Shown in pieces: positions 8,534 to 17,697 of a stretch of 64,000 nucleotides of DNA. Source of the stretch: Lachnospiraceae bacterium (GTDB lineage Bacteria > Bacillota > Clostridia > Lachnospirales > Lachnospiraceae); contig JAFLTC010000005.1 in the NCBI GenBank assembly GCA_022510615.1, positions 47,334 to 111,333 on the forward strand, written 5' to 3'. The notes beneath the pieces were generated by a model. It was not told the origin of the DNA, searched no databases, and saw nothing but the letters and a program-made list of their open reading frames with translations. The position numbers were made by a program, and so were the translations under genes. How positions within the stretch are numbered: position 1 is the stretch's first letter; every line of letters begins with the position of its first letter.

Positions 8534-9873
8534 TATTCATCCCCGTCCTCTGTCTCTACACCAGAGCCAAAAATATCTTCCATTTTACCTACAATGTCAT
8601 CAAAGATAAATTTTTCCTGTGTTCCCTGTTGTAAAAACTCATTTACCGACCGAATTTTTTGAATCGCAAAGTCAATATCCGGATTGGAACCTGTCTTATA
8701 GGCACCAATATTAATCAAATCCTCTGCTTCTCTATATGTAGCAAGTACCGCTTTCATCCGACCTGCCAGATCCTTATGTTCATCTGTGGCAATGGAACTC
8801 ATAACACGGGAAATACTCTGAAGCACATCGATGGCGGGATAATGATTTTTCTGTGCCATGCTACGGGACAGTACAATATGACCGTCCAGAATACCTCTGG
8901 CAGTATCCGCAATAGGTTCATTGAAATCATCACCATCCACTAACACCGCATACAAACCGGTGATGGAGCCTTTGTCAGAATTCCCCGCCCGCTCTAACAG
9001 CTTTGGCATCTCCGAATATACACTGGGCGGATATCCTCTGGACACCGGCGGTTCTCCTGACGCCAGTCCGATTTCTCTCTGGGCCATGGAAAAACGGGTC
9101 AGATTGTCCATCATTAAAAGTACATCCTTTCCCTGGTCTCTGAAATATTCCGCCACGGCGGTAGCTGTTTTCGCCGCCTTGTTTCGAATGAGGGCCGGTT
9201 TATCGGAGGTTGCCACTACGACAACCGAGCGCTTCATACCCTCTTCTCCCAAATCTCTCTCTATAAATTCCCTGACCTCTCTGCCACGCTCGCCGATCAG
9301 GGCAATCACATTAATATCTGCCTTTGTATTTCTGGCAAACATTCCCATCAGTGTACTTTTTCCCACACCACTTCCGGCAAAAATGCCGATACGCTGTCCT
9401 TTTCCCACCGTAATCAGACCATCCACTGCCTTTACTCCCAAGGGCAGCACATCATCGATGATTTTTCTGCTCAAAGGATCCGGCGGCGTTGCTTCCACCG
9501 AATAGCGTGCTGACTGCTCCGCCAGTTTCCCAGTGGTCATCGGTTGTCCCACGCCATCCAGCGTACAACCCAGTAAATCATCGCTGACTGCCACCTGTAA
9601 CGGAGCACCTGTATTTTCCACCCAGCTGCCAAGTCCTACCCCTTCCACATCATCATAAGGCATCAAAAGAACCCTGTCATCACGAAAGCCCACCACTTCC
9701 GCTTTTACGGGTTCATTTTTTGTACTTGATTTAATCAGACACAAATCATTGAGTTTTGCGTTTGGTCCGATGGATTCAATCGTCAGACCTACCACCTTGG
9801 AAACTTTTCCTAGCTGGCTGGCAAAATTCTTTTCTGTCAGTGCCTCATATTTTTCAAAATTAATAGGAACCAT
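8533..9873 (-). CDS. fliI: Flagellum-specific ATPase FliI
   Basis: FliI is the hexameric ATPase of the flagellar type III export apparatus, related to the F1 beta subunit. The 446-residue protein shows Walker A GIFAGSGVGKSTLMGM (about 165-180), GERGREVREFIERDLG, Walker B region DVLLMMDNLTRFSMAQREIG and SRGYPPSVYSEMPKLLERAG, all diagnostic of FliI/FlhI rather than an F-type subunit. Length matches the family (about 440). AAGGAT lies seven bases before the ATG. fliH is 18 bp upstream. Confidence 0.97.
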   Translation of the reverse strand: MVPINFEKYEALTEKNFASQLGKVSKVVGLTIESIGPNAKLNDLCLIKSSTKNEPVKAEVVGFRDDRVLLMPYDDVEGVGLGSWVENTGAPLQVAVSDDLLGCTLDGVGQPMTTGKLAEQSARYSVEATPPDPLSRKIIDDVLPLGVKAVDGLITVGKGQRIGIFAGSGVGKSTLMGMFARNTKADINVIALIGERGREVREFIERDLGEEGMKRSVVVVATSDKPALIRNKAAKTATAVAEYFRDQGKDVLLMMDNLTRFSMAQREIGLASGEPPVSRGYPPSVYSEMPKLLERAGNSDKGSITGLYAVLVDGDDFNEPIADTARGILDGHIVLSRSMAQKNHYPAIDVLQSISRVMSSIATDEHKDLAGRMKAVLATYREAEDLINIGAYKTGSNPDIDFAIQKIRSVNEFLQQGTQEKFIFDDIVGKMEDIFGSGVETEDGDE

Positions 9874-9891
9874 GTAACCAATCCTTCAAAG

Positions 9892-10725
9892 TTATTGCGC
9901 AATCATACGAAGCGTATTGACAAGATTATCTAACTGAGTACGGAATCCGCAGTCCACCATCTGTGTGTCGGTTTCAATAATGCAGTCATCCTTTTCCAGA
10001 CTTTTTTCTTCCTGCACCTCTATCATTGCCGTTATTCCTGCCTTATTGCGGATTTCTTCTTTGTGTCCCTCTACCAATAACACATCCTCCGAAGAAACGC
10101 GGATTGTATAGGAGTTAGCAGGCGTCATATCGGCAATACCACTGCGAATCAGATGTAAGAGGACATCCTTATTATCGGAAATCAATACTCCCGTTATTTT
10201 CTGAATCAGGGAACAAAGCACTTCTACATAATGCCCTTCTACCCCTGCGATCAAATTCTCATATTCCTGTTTTTGATTTGCCTTCTCGTCTTCCAGTTCC
10301 TGACGAATGGCTGACAATTCTTCCTCTGCCTTAGCAATCCCTTCCGCTTTTCCATCTTCTATGCCTTCCTCATGAGCCTTCTGTCGTATCTGCTCTACCT
10401 GATTCTCGGCTTCTGTCAATAAGGCCGCTGCCTGCTTCTTCGCCTCGGATATAATTTTTTCTGCCTCCTGCTTTGCTTCCTCCTGCTTTTCCGAAAGCAT
10501 TTCATCAAAATTCATGACCGGCACACCGGGAGAAAATTCACTGCCGGAGGTCGCTTCCTCGGCGGCACTCGCCACCGCTTCCTGTTCGACCTCTTCCACT
10601 GAGCGGATTTTTACCCGGGAACTTTTTTGCAAAGGCACAAAGTCTTCTTCCTTTTTTTCGTAATCTACGATAAACTTGTCTTTTCCCTGCATATTTACAA
10701 AGGGATATTTAATCAAATTAGACAA
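9892..10725 (-). CDS. fliH: Flagellar assembly protein FliH
   Basis: FliH is the FliI regulator and C-ring tether, similar to V/F-ATPase peripheral stalk subunits. The 277-residue product has a long Glu/Lys/Ala coiled coil (about 80-165) with an AxxxG-like segment EGIEDGKAEGIAKAEEEL and a C-terminal domain with DCIIETDTQMVDCGFRTQLD. The start is the TTG at 10723-10725 with GGAGGTGA eight bases before it, giving an 8-bp overlap with fliG; an ATG further upstream at 10758 has no such site and would add 11 residues translated from inside fliG. Confidence 0.88.
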   Translation of the reverse strand: MSNLIKYPFVNMQGKDKFIVDYEKKEEDFVPLQKSSRVKIRSVEEVEQEAVASAAEEATSGSEFSPGVPVMNFDEMLSEKQEEAKQEAEKIISEAKKQAAALLTEAENQVEQIRQKAHEEGIEDGKAEGIAKAEEELSAIRQELEDEKANQKQEYENLIAGVEGHYVEVLCSLIQKITGVLISDNKDVLLHLIRSGIADMTPANSYTIRVSSEDVLLVEGHKEEIRNKAGITAMIEVQEEKSLEKDDCIIETDTQMVDCGFRTQLDNLVNTLRMIAQ

Positions 10726-11743
10726 TAATCTCGTCACCTCCGCCACGAGAAATAACAATTTCCGCAGAATCCTCCAGTTTTCGTATTACATTTACAATCT
10801 TCTGCTGTGCCTCTTCTACATCTTTCAGACGGACAGGACCCATGTATTCCATATCCTCTTTAATCATATCAGCAAGACGGGAGGACATATTGTTGAAGAT
10901 AACATTCTGTACTTCCTCGTTGGCATTTTTCAGCGCCACTGCCAGCTCGCTGTGTTCCACTTCACGAAGTACACGCTGAATGGAACGGTCATCCAGCATA
11001 AGAATATCTTCGAATACAAACATTTTCTTGCGAATCTCGTCGGCAAGTTCCGGTTCCTCGATTTCCAGATTTTCCATAATGTGCTTCTCTGTTCCACGGT
11101 CGACAGTATTCAATACTTCAACTACAGAGTCCACACCACCGACAATGGTGTAATCCTGACTTACTAAGGAGGCAAGTTTCTGCTCCAGAATATTTTCCAC
11201 TTCTTTAATGACATCCGGTGACGTACGATCCATCATGGCAATACGTTTCGCCACGTCAGTCTGTTTATCCGGTGTCAGGGAAGAAATAATTCCCGCCGCC
11301 TGCGCCGGAGACAGATAGGACAAAATAAGCGCTATCGTCTGCGGATGCTCATCCTGAATAAAGTTAAGAATCTGAGAAGGCTCTGTCTTTCGAATAAATT
11401 CAAAAGGCCGAACCTGCAGGGATGCCGTCAGCTTACCGAGCACCTCCTGTGCCTTATCCGCTCCCAGTGCCTTTTGTAACAGGTCTTTCGCATAGCCGAT
11501 ACCACCCTCTGCGATATACTGCTGTGCCAGACATACCTGGTAAAACTCATCCAACACTGCTTCCTTCTGAGCCGGTGAAACACTTCTTGTGCCGGCAATC
11601 TCCAGTGTCAGCTGTTCAATTTCATCCTCTTTTAAATGTTTAAAAATAGTGGACGCCTTTTCCGGCCCCAGTGTAATAAGCAGGGTTGCTGCTTTCTGAA
11701 GTCCATCCAGTTCTGCCACACTTCCATTACTATTTCCTGCCAT
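10718..11743 (-). CDS. fliG: Flagellar motor switch protein FliG
   Basis: FliG is the rotor protein that contacts MotA. The 341-residue length matches the family (about 335). Recognisable blocks are the N-terminal FliF-binding domain (LDGLQKAATLLITLGPEKAS), the middle EHPQTIALILSYLSPAQAA domain with its EHPQ motif, and the C-terminal charged torque helix MFVFEDILMLDDRSIQRVLR. GGAGG precedes the ATG, which abuts the fliF stop codon (TAAATG). The 3' end overlaps fliH by 8 bp. Confidence 0.97.
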   Translation of the reverse strand: MAGNSNGSVAELDGLQKAATLLITLGPEKASTIFKHLKEDEIEQLTLEIAGTRSVSPAQKEAVLDEFYQVCLAQQYIAEGGIGYAKDLLQKALGADKAQEVLGKLTASLQVRPFEFIRKTEPSQILNFIQDEHPQTIALILSYLSPAQAAGIISSLTPDKQTDVAKRIAMMDRTSPDVIKEVENILEQKLASLVSQDYTIVGGVDSVVEVLNTVDRGTEKHIMENLEIEEPELADEIRKKMFVFEDILMLDDRSIQRVLREVEHSELAVALKNANEEVQNVIFNNMSSRLADMIKEDMEYMGPVRLKDVEEAQQKIVNVIRKLEDSAEIVISRGGGDEIIV

Positions 11744-13372
11744 TTACACACCTCCCCATTCTTCGTTAATCCAGTTGCGCAAAAGCAGTGCTACAGCTTC
11801 CGGATTCTCGTCTACAAACTTCTCTATCATAGTCCTTGTTTCGGATTTTTCACCCAGTTCAATTTCACCCAGATTCTTATCCTCCTCCTGGGTAGTCGCA
11901 AGCAAATCTTCCACGGAAAGCTCCGGCTCTAACTCCGTTACCTCTACCGGAGAGGTACCGCGGATAATAACAAATATAAGCAATCCGGCGATCAGTATCG
12001 TCAGAAGAATCATCAGATAATTGGATACATTGTCACCAAAGGAGCTTCCTGTACTTGCCTCATAAACCGGCTTTTGCTGTGCCTGTATGGCAATATTATT
12101 TGTAGCAATACCGGTAGCTGCGGCCACCAACTGCACAATCTCTTCCGGCACCTCTAATGTCGTTGCCGCACTGTTCTGATCCACATATTCCTCAAAACTC
12201 ACATCGTCTAATAATCCCTGCGCCTCCAGAGCATCCTCTGTCACAACGTTGTACTGGGTCAGCACAACGGCAATAGAAGATTCCTCCGGCAGGACAGCTC
12301 CTACCTCATGCTCAATATTTTGAACCGTTTCATTTGGAAGATAGTCATATTTATCCAGAATCGTTTCAGTATTACTGCTGCCGCCGCTCAGAATATCATA
12401 ATCCGTCACATCTCCGTTGGTGTCGGTTCCCGGAATTCCTCCGCTGCCGGACTGTCCGGTAGATTTGTAGTTATAGGAATGGGAGTAAAGACCCTGGTCC
12501 TGTCCTTCATTGGCGGTATAGGTTTTTACTAACTCCGTTATCTTATCCATATTAAACATAATATGGGAACTTCCAATCTGTACATCGTCATACCCTGCCT
12601 TTAACAGCATATCGCTGACATTCTGGGTAAAAGTATTACGAAGCTTCGTCACATATTCTGTACTACTGGATACGGCACCACCCAGCGTATTGTCGTCCTT
12701 CTGTCCGTAGAGAAGAGTCCCTGTCGTATCCGTTATAATAATATTATCTGTCGTCGGATTTCCCACGGCATTTGCCAGATAATAAGCAATTCCCGTCGCT
12801 GTCTCCGCCGCCATCTCATAGCCCTGACGCAGTTTAAAGGCTACACTGACGCCGGTTTCCTTTTTCTCCGCCCATATGGTTCCGTCATCCTGTGGGCGGT
12901 TTAAGTAAACCGTGGCATCCTCAACCCCGTCAAAATTCATCAGGCCGGTACGGATAGAGGACTGCAGGGCCAGAGTCGCCTTTGTACTCTTTTCCGCAGA
13001 GGAAGTCGTCATATCGTTATCCAGCGCATCCTCCCAGCTCATACCATCATTTGTAATTTTATTTTCGCCCATTAAAAGGACAGCATCGGAATACTGGGAT
13101 TGCTCCACACGAAAACTCGTATTTCCGTTGCTGTCGGAATCTCTTTCGTAATCCACCCCGGCGGCATCCATAGCTGCGGCAAATTTACTCGCCGTATCGC
13201 CACTGAGGGTAACCAGATTTGTATAAACTGGACGCGTCAGAAAATAGCCCAATAAAACCAACGCAAAAAAGATTGCCAGTGCAACACAGACAATAATGGT
13301 CTTTTGCTTGGTTGTATATCTGTTCCAAAACTCAAGAATTCTATCTTTAATGGCTATCAGTTGATCCATCAT
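11744..13372 (-). CDS. fliF: Flagellar MS-ring protein FliF
   Basis: FliF forms the MS ring, the base of the flagellum. The 542-residue protein has two membrane helices (about 24-46 and 440-462), the ring-building domain RPVYTNLVTLSGDTASKFA, a variable exposed loop and a C-terminal FliG-binding tail (RTMIEKFVDENPEAVALLLR, then NWINEEW). The ATG at 13370-13372 is chosen because GGGGAG lies 10 bases before it; a TTG at 13390 would absorb that site. Downstream spacing to fliG is zero. Confidence 0.96.
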   Translation of the reverse strand: MMDQLIAIKDRILEFWNRYTTKQKTIIVCVALAIFFALVLLGYFLTRPVYTNLVTLSGDTASKFAAAMDAAGVDYERDSDSNGNTSFRVEQSQYSDAVLLMGENKITNDGMSWEDALDNDMTTSSAEKSTKATLALQSSIRTGLMNFDGVEDATVYLNRPQDDGTIWAEKKETGVSVAFKLRQGYEMAAETATGIAYYLANAVGNPTTDNIIITDTTGTLLYGQKDDNTLGGAVSSSTEYVTKLRNTFTQNVSDMLLKAGYDDVQIGSSHIMFNMDKITELVKTYTANEGQDQGLYSHSYNYKSTGQSGSGGIPGTDTNGDVTDYDILSGGSSNTETILDKYDYLPNETVQNIEHEVGAVLPEESSIAVVLTQYNVVTEDALEAQGLLDDVSFEEYVDQNSAATTLEVPEEIVQLVAAATGIATNNIAIQAQQKPVYEASTGSSFGDNVSNYLMILLTILIAGLLIFVIIRGTSPVEVTELEPELSVEDLLATTQEEDKNLGEIELGEKSETRTMIEKFVDENPEAVALLLRNWINEEWGGV

Positions 13373-13415
13373 ACGTTTCTCGCTCCCCAAAGCTATTTAT
13401 TAGTAAGCTACCCAA

Positions 13416-13742
13416 TCAGAACTGCATATTCATCAGCGTGCGGTAAGCCTCTACGGCCGTGTTCTTCACCGCCACTGTATATTGCAGCGAAACATTGGCC
13501 TTTTGCTGGGCAATTAACAGGTCATGGAGACTGTCTGACTGTCCCATGGCATATTTAATTTCCTCTTCTTCCGCTTTGTTTGAATATTCCTCGGTCTGAT
13601 TCACAAGATTCATGGCAGAGCTAAGCAGACTGTCAAAACTCGTTTCCTCTGTCTGCCCTGTCATATCGGCAAGGGGATTTACTGTCTGATAACGGCTGAC
13701 ATCTTCCAGCCGGTTAATTGCTGATATATTCATAATGTTCAT
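13416..13742 (-). CDS. fliE: Flagellar hook-basal body protein FliE
   Basis: FliE is the small adaptor between the MS ring and the rod. The 108-residue product shows the family C-terminus: ESDSLHDLLIAQQKANVSLQ-like spacing followed by YTVAVKNTAVEAYRTLMNMQF, with a central FDSLLSSAMNLVNQTEEYSN helix. AAGGAAGG lies five bases before the first ATG (a second ATG three codons in lacks such a site). It is placed between flgC and fliF as in B. subtilis. Confidence 0.93.
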   Translation of the reverse strand: MNIMNISAINRLEDVSRYQTVNPLADMTGQTEETSFDSLLSSAMNLVNQTEEYSNKAEEEEIKYAMGQSDSLHDLLIAQQKANVSLQYTVAVKNTAVEAYRTLMNMQF

Positions 13743-13759
13743 GATGTCCTTCCTTTCTA

Positions 13760-14197
13760 TTATGACTCACCGATATTCAATGCCTTCAACGCCATTCCCT
13801 TTGTGGAATTGAGCACCGTAACATTTGCCTCAAAGGCACGGGTGGCATCTATCATATTCGTCATTTCCGTCACTGTATTTACATTCGGATAGATGACATA
13901 ACCGTCTTCATCGGCATCCGGATGGGATGGATCATATACCATATTTCCCACTGTGTTATCCTCTACAATCTGGGAAACCTTTACACCTTTTCCAATGTGT
14001 CCGTTTGCCATGCCAAGAGTCTCACTAAAGGTAGGATAACTCTTCTCCTGAAAAACCACTGTTTTTCTCCGGTATACATTTCCTTTTCCATCTCTTGTCG
14101 TATTTACATTGGCAATGTTTTCTGAAATCGTATCCATTCTGAGCTGTTGTGCCGTCATTCCGGTAGCACTTACATCCATAGCTCCAAATACTGACAT
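13760..14197 (-). CDS. flgC: Flagellar basal-body rod protein FlgC
   Basis: FlgC is a proximal rod subunit. The 145-residue protein has the rod N-terminal motif MDVSATGMTAQQLRMDTISE then NIANVNTT, and the C-terminal motif MTNMIDATRAFEANVTVLNS with MALKALNIG. Length is typical. AAGGAAGGGA precedes the ATG. It is the second gene of the operon, 50 bp after flgB and 17 bp before fliE. Confidence 0.95.
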   Translation of the reverse strand: MSVFGAMDVSATGMTAQQLRMDTISENIANVNTTRDGKGNVYRRKTVVFQEKSYPTFSETLGMANGHIGKGVKVSQIVEDNTVGNMVYDPSHPDADEDGYVIYPNVNTVTEMTNMIDATRAFEANVTVLNSTKGMALKALNIGES

Positions 14198-14247
14198 ACT
14201 AATCCCTTCCTTTCCTGTTTTGTCTGTTTCTATTTATCCCCCCGTAA

Positions 14248-14637
14248 TTATGATGTACGGAGTGCTGATTGTAATCTGGTAAATTCATTTTTAATGGAAT
14301 TCATCAACGTGTAATATGTAATCTGGTTTTTCGCCAGTTCCACATTTTCCGTACTGATATCTACATTGTTGCCATCCATACGATAGCTTAAATTTACTTG
14401 CTCGGTATAGGTCGTTGCATTCAGCGTACTCAAATCCAGCGTCGCCACCCTTTCATCTAATGAGTCGGTACCGGCAACCGCACCTTGCAGATAGGTTTCA
14501 AACTGTACATCTTTTCTCTTGTAATTCGGCGTGTCGGCATTGGCAATGTTGTTAGCAAGAACATCATTTCTCAGCCAGCTGGCATCCGCCGCCTTATCCA
14601 ATACATTGATGTAATTGTAAGCATTTGACAGTATCAT
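14248..14637 (-). CDS. flgB: Flagellar basal-body rod protein FlgB
   Basis: FlgB is the first rod subunit above FliE. The 129-residue product has LDKAADASWLRNDVLANNIA then NADTPNYKRKDVQFE, the classic FlgB signature, and the C-terminal helix ELAKNQITYYTLMNSIKNEF. AAAGGGG precedes the ATG. It is the first gene of the flagellar run, 70 bp after codY, matching the codY-flgB junction of B. subtilis. Confidence 0.95.
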   Translation of the reverse strand: MILSNAYNYINVLDKAADASWLRNDVLANNIANADTPNYKRKDVQFETYLQGAVAGTDSLDERVATLDLSTLNATTYTEQVNLSYRMDGNNVDISTENVELAKNQITYYTLMNSIKNEFTRLQSALRTS

Positions 14638-14663
14638 TTACACAACCCCTTTCTTGTCGAGAA

Positions 14664-14709
14664 AAACGCAAACGGTATTATGACTTAGTTCACAATTCCT
14701 TTTGCGTTT
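14664..14709 (-). terminator. Possible codY terminator hairpin
   Basis: On the minus strand AAACGCAAA, whose 5' bases overlap the codY stop codon, pairs with TTTGCGTTT (9 bp) across a 28-base loop, followed by TTCTCG. The wide loop and short T-run make it a weak terminator; it may allow read-through into flgB. I saw no convincing sigma-D promoter in this gap. Confidence 0.4.
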
Positions 14710-15490
14710 AAGAATTCCATTTCTCTCTGTAGTAACTATCGAACTCTGTATACACAATATCATTTAACACTTTAATGTGCGTCCCTTTCATACCGGAGGA
14801 CCTTGTTTTAATCAGCCCCGCACTCTCCAATTTTCGGAGTGCATTGACAATTACTGTCCTTGTAATTCCAATCCGGCTGGCAAGCTTGCTCGTCACAAGC
14901 ATTCCATCCTTACCCCCTAACTCATGGATGACAGAGGCAACCGCCCTTTGTTCCAACGGAGTCAGAGCCGTAAGCGCCGAAGAAAAATTCTTCTTCTTAT
15001 TCTCTTCCATGTCTGACTCTTCCTGAACGGACCGCATCATTTCCAACCCCACTACAGTTGTACTATATTCACTTAAAATAATGTCTTCAACACAAAAGGC
15101 TTCCTGCCTTCTGTATAGAAAGAGCGTTCCCAGACGTTCTCCGCCAATACTGATAGGCGTAATCAGAGCTTCAAAGCCTATCACTTCCTCTTTGGGGAAT
15201 CCTAATATTTCCAGATTGACATTTTCCTTTGTGGATAATACATTGAGAAGTCTTTCATTCAGCTTCGTCTCAATGTAACTCCCCTGATGATATGGAAAGC
15301 GGCTAATCGTCTCTTCGTCATCGGCAACATAGGTTCCCAGCATCTTTCCTTTACTGCTAATGACAAATGCACTGGCATGTAGTATCTGCCCCAGCACAGA
15401 ACAAATGTCAGCAAATGCTACTTTGGAAGAATGCCTATCATTAAGGAGACGGTTGATTTTACGAGTTTTGTCAAGCAACTCAATACTCAT
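14708..15490 (-). CDS. codY: GTP- and branched-chain-amino-acid-sensing repressor CodY
   Basis: CodY represses amino acid biosynthesis and other stationary-phase genes when isoleucine, leucine, valine and GTP are plentiful. The 260-residue length is exactly typical. The N-terminal GAF domain (1-150) contains the family block SVLGQILHASAFVISSKGKM, and the C-terminal winged helix contains KLASRIGITRTVIVNALRKL followed by ESAGLIKTRSSGMKG. AAGGAGG precedes the ATG. It has its own promoter at 15521-15549. The leuB-ilvD-ilvB operon in this window is the kind of target CodY controls. Confidence 0.97.
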   Translation of the reverse strand: MSIELLDKTRKINRLLNDRHSSKVAFADICSVLGQILHASAFVISSKGKMLGTYVADDEETISRFPYHQGSYIETKLNERLLNVLSTKENVNLEILGFPKEEVIGFEALITPISIGGERLGTLFLYRRQEAFCVEDIILSEYSTTVVGLEMMRSVQEESDMEENKKKNFSSALTALTPLEQRAVASVIHELGGKDGMLVTSKLASRIGITRTVIVNALRKLESAGLIKTRSSGMKGTHIKVLNDIVYTEFDSYYREKWNS

Positions 15491-15520
15491 CAGTTCCTCC
15501 TTATCTCCACCTACAAAATG

Positions 15521-15549
15521 ATTTTACCATAAACCGCAATAAATGACAA
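15521..15549 (-). promoter_or_regulatory. codY promoter
   Basis: Minus strand TTGTCA (15544-15549), 17-bp spacer, TAAAAT (15521-15526). It lies just beyond the topA stop and about 31 bp before the codY ATG. Confidence 0.65.
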
Positions 15550-15552
15550 GCA

Positions 15553-17619
15553 CTAACTCTTTGGTTTTTCAGTAAGATATCCGCAAATGGGATCTGCACA
15601 GACAAGTTTACTGCCTTTTTCCAGTAACATATCGCCACATTTTGGGCATTTTTTGGCAGATGGCCTCTGCCATGTCATCACATCACACTCCGGATTATTT
15701 TCACAGCCATAGTAGCGTCTGCCCTTCTGGGTTTTCTTGATGACAATTTCACCGCCGCATTTCGGGCATGTTACTCCAATCTTTTCATAATACGGTTTTG
15801 TGTTACGGCATTCCGGAAATCCGGGACACGCCAAAAATTTTCCGTGAGGACCGTACTTGATTACCATATTTCGCCCACACAAATCGCAGACAACATCCGT
15901 GACCTCATCTTCAATTTCTATTTTTTCCAGCGCCTCTCCCGCCTGGCTCACCGCCTTCTCTAAATCCGGATAAAAGTTTCCGATTACCGTTTTCCACTCT
16001 ACAGTTCCCTCTGCCACACTGTCCAATAGTGCCTCCATGGTAGCTGTAAAATTAACGTCCACAATGCTTGGAAAGGCATTTACCATAATAGTATTTACAA
16101 TATCTCCCAGTTCAGAAAGATACAAATTTTTCTGCTCCTTTGCCACATAACGGCGGGAAATCAGGGTAGAAATAGTCGGCGCATAGGTACTAGGACGCCC
16201 AATTCCCAAATCTTCCAGTGCCTTTACTAAAGAGGCCTCTGTATAATGTGCCGGTGGCTGCGTAAAATGCTGTTCCTTTTTAAATTCTCCCAATTTCAGC
16301 TTGGAATCGTCTTTTAACCGGGACAGGACAGCATTAGCCTCTTCTTTATCCTCATCGTTTTGATAAACGGACATAAAGCCCGGAAAGACAAGCTTGGAAC
16401 CGGCACTGGTAAAACAGTGGCCCTTTCCTTCTATTTTCACCGATAATGTTTCATATTTTGCCGAGTGCATCCGGCTTGCCACAAACCGCTTCCATATAAG
16501 CTGATACAGCCGGAACTGGTCTCTGCTCAAAGATTCTTTCACCCTGGCCGGTGGCAGATCCACATAGGTCGGTCGTATGGCCTCATGGGCATCCTGGATT
16601 TTTTTTCCGGATTTTGGGGCAATTCCCTGTTCGATGATATTTTCACTTCCATAAGTCTCTGCCACAAAGGCCTTACACTCTGCGTCCGCTTCCTCGGAAA
16701 TCCGGGTGGAATCCGTACGAAGGTAAGTAATCAGACCGATGGTGCCATGTCCTTTTACCGGAACACCCTCATATAGCTGCTGGGCAAGCTGCATCGTTTT
16801 TCTCGTAGCAAAATTTAAATGCTTGGCACATTCCTGCTGCAATGTTGAGGTAGTAAAGGGAAGGGGCGGCTTTTTCGTCCGCTCGCTTTTTTTGATGTCC
16901 ACAATTTTATAACGGGCACCTTTTAACTCTGACAAAATCTTCTCTGCCTCTGCACCGGAAGTAATTTCATACTTTTTCGGATTCCCGTAATATTTTGCCA
17001 CTAAGGGTTTTTTTACTCCCTCTATCATAAACTGTGCCTCTAATGTCCAGTATTCCTTTGGAATAAAGGCATCAATCTCATTTTCCCTGTCCGCAATAAT
17101 TCGCAGTGCCACAGACTGTACACGTCCGGCACTGAGTCCTCTTTTTACCTTCTCCCACAGCAGGGGACTGATGGAATATCCCACCATCCGGTCCAGTACA
17201 CGTCTTGCCTGCTGGGCATCTACCAAATCCATATCAATGTCTCTGGATTGCTTAATGGACTGCTTCACTGCTCTCTTTGTAATTTCATTAAAAGTAATCC
17301 GGCTGGTCTTTTTCGGGTCCAGCTTCAGAGCATTGCACAAATGCCATGAAATCGCTTCCCCCTCCCGGTCCGGGTCTGTTGCAAGGTATATATTATCTGC
17401 TTTCTTTACTTCCTTACGCAAACTGGCTAACAAATCACCTTTTCCGCGTATGGTAATATATTTAGGTTCAAAATCATTCTCAAAATCAATTCCCATCTGA
17501 CTTTTCGGTAAATCTCTGACATGCCCATTAGAAGCCACAACCTCATAGTTTTTCCCTAAAAATTTTTTAATTGTCTTTGATTTTGCCGGCGACTCTACGA
17601 TAATAAGATTTTTGGCCAT
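15553..17619 (-). CDS. topA: DNA topoisomerase I
   Basis: Type IA topoisomerase that relaxes negative supercoils. The 688-residue protein begins with the TOPRIM domain (LIIVESPAKSKTIKKFLG, then ATDPDREGEAISWHL) and has the catalytic tyrosine in GLITYLRTDSTRIS near residue 300. The C-terminus carries a run of zinc-ribbon motifs: CDLCG with CPGFPEC, CPKCG with CENNPEC, and CPKCG with CADPIC. Length is normal. GGGAGCG precedes the ATG. It lies between dprA and codY, as in B. subtilis apart from the genes missing between topA and codY. Confidence 0.98.
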   Translation of the reverse strand: MAKNLIIVESPAKSKTIKKFLGKNYEVVASNGHVRDLPKSQMGIDFENDFEPKYITIRGKGDLLASLRKEVKKADNIYLATDPDREGEAISWHLCNALKLDPKKTSRITFNEITKRAVKQSIKQSRDIDMDLVDAQQARRVLDRMVGYSISPLLWEKVKRGLSAGRVQSVALRIIADRENEIDAFIPKEYWTLEAQFMIEGVKKPLVAKYYGNPKKYEITSGAEAEKILSELKGARYKIVDIKKSERTKKPPLPFTTSTLQQECAKHLNFATRKTMQLAQQLYEGVPVKGHGTIGLITYLRTDSTRISEEADAECKAFVAETYGSENIIEQGIAPKSGKKIQDAHEAIRPTYVDLPPARVKESLSRDQFRLYQLIWKRFVASRMHSAKYETLSVKIEGKGHCFTSAGSKLVFPGFMSVYQNDEDKEEANAVLSRLKDDSKLKLGEFKKEQHFTQPPAHYTEASLVKALEDLGIGRPSTYAPTISTLISRRYVAKEQKNLYLSELGDIVNTIMVNAFPSIVDVNFTATMEALLDSVAEGTVEWKTVIGNFYPDLEKAVSQAGEALEKIEIEDEVTDVVCDLCGRNMVIKYGPHGKFLACPGFPECRNTKPYYEKIGVTCPKCGGEIVIKKTQKGRRYYGCENNPECDVMTWQRPSAKKCPKCGDMLLEKGSKLVCADPICGYLTEKPKS

Positions 17620-17660
17620 GTTACATTCGCTCCCTTGCTTTTCAGATTACGACGATAAAT

Positions 17661-17689
17661 AGCATACACCATTTTTATTTCGGTTTCAA
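17661..17689 (-). promoter_or_regulatory. topA promoter
   Basis: Minus strand TTGAAA (17684-17689), 17-bp spacer, TATGCT (17661-17666), in the dprA-topA gap about 42 bp before the topA ATG. Confidence 0.55.
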
Positions 17690-17697
17690 GAAAAATA

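Noticed and set aside
10726..10758. ATG start for fliH at 10758
   Set aside because: It would lie 41 bp inside fliG without a ribosome binding site; the TTG at 10725 has GGAGGTGA at correct spacing.
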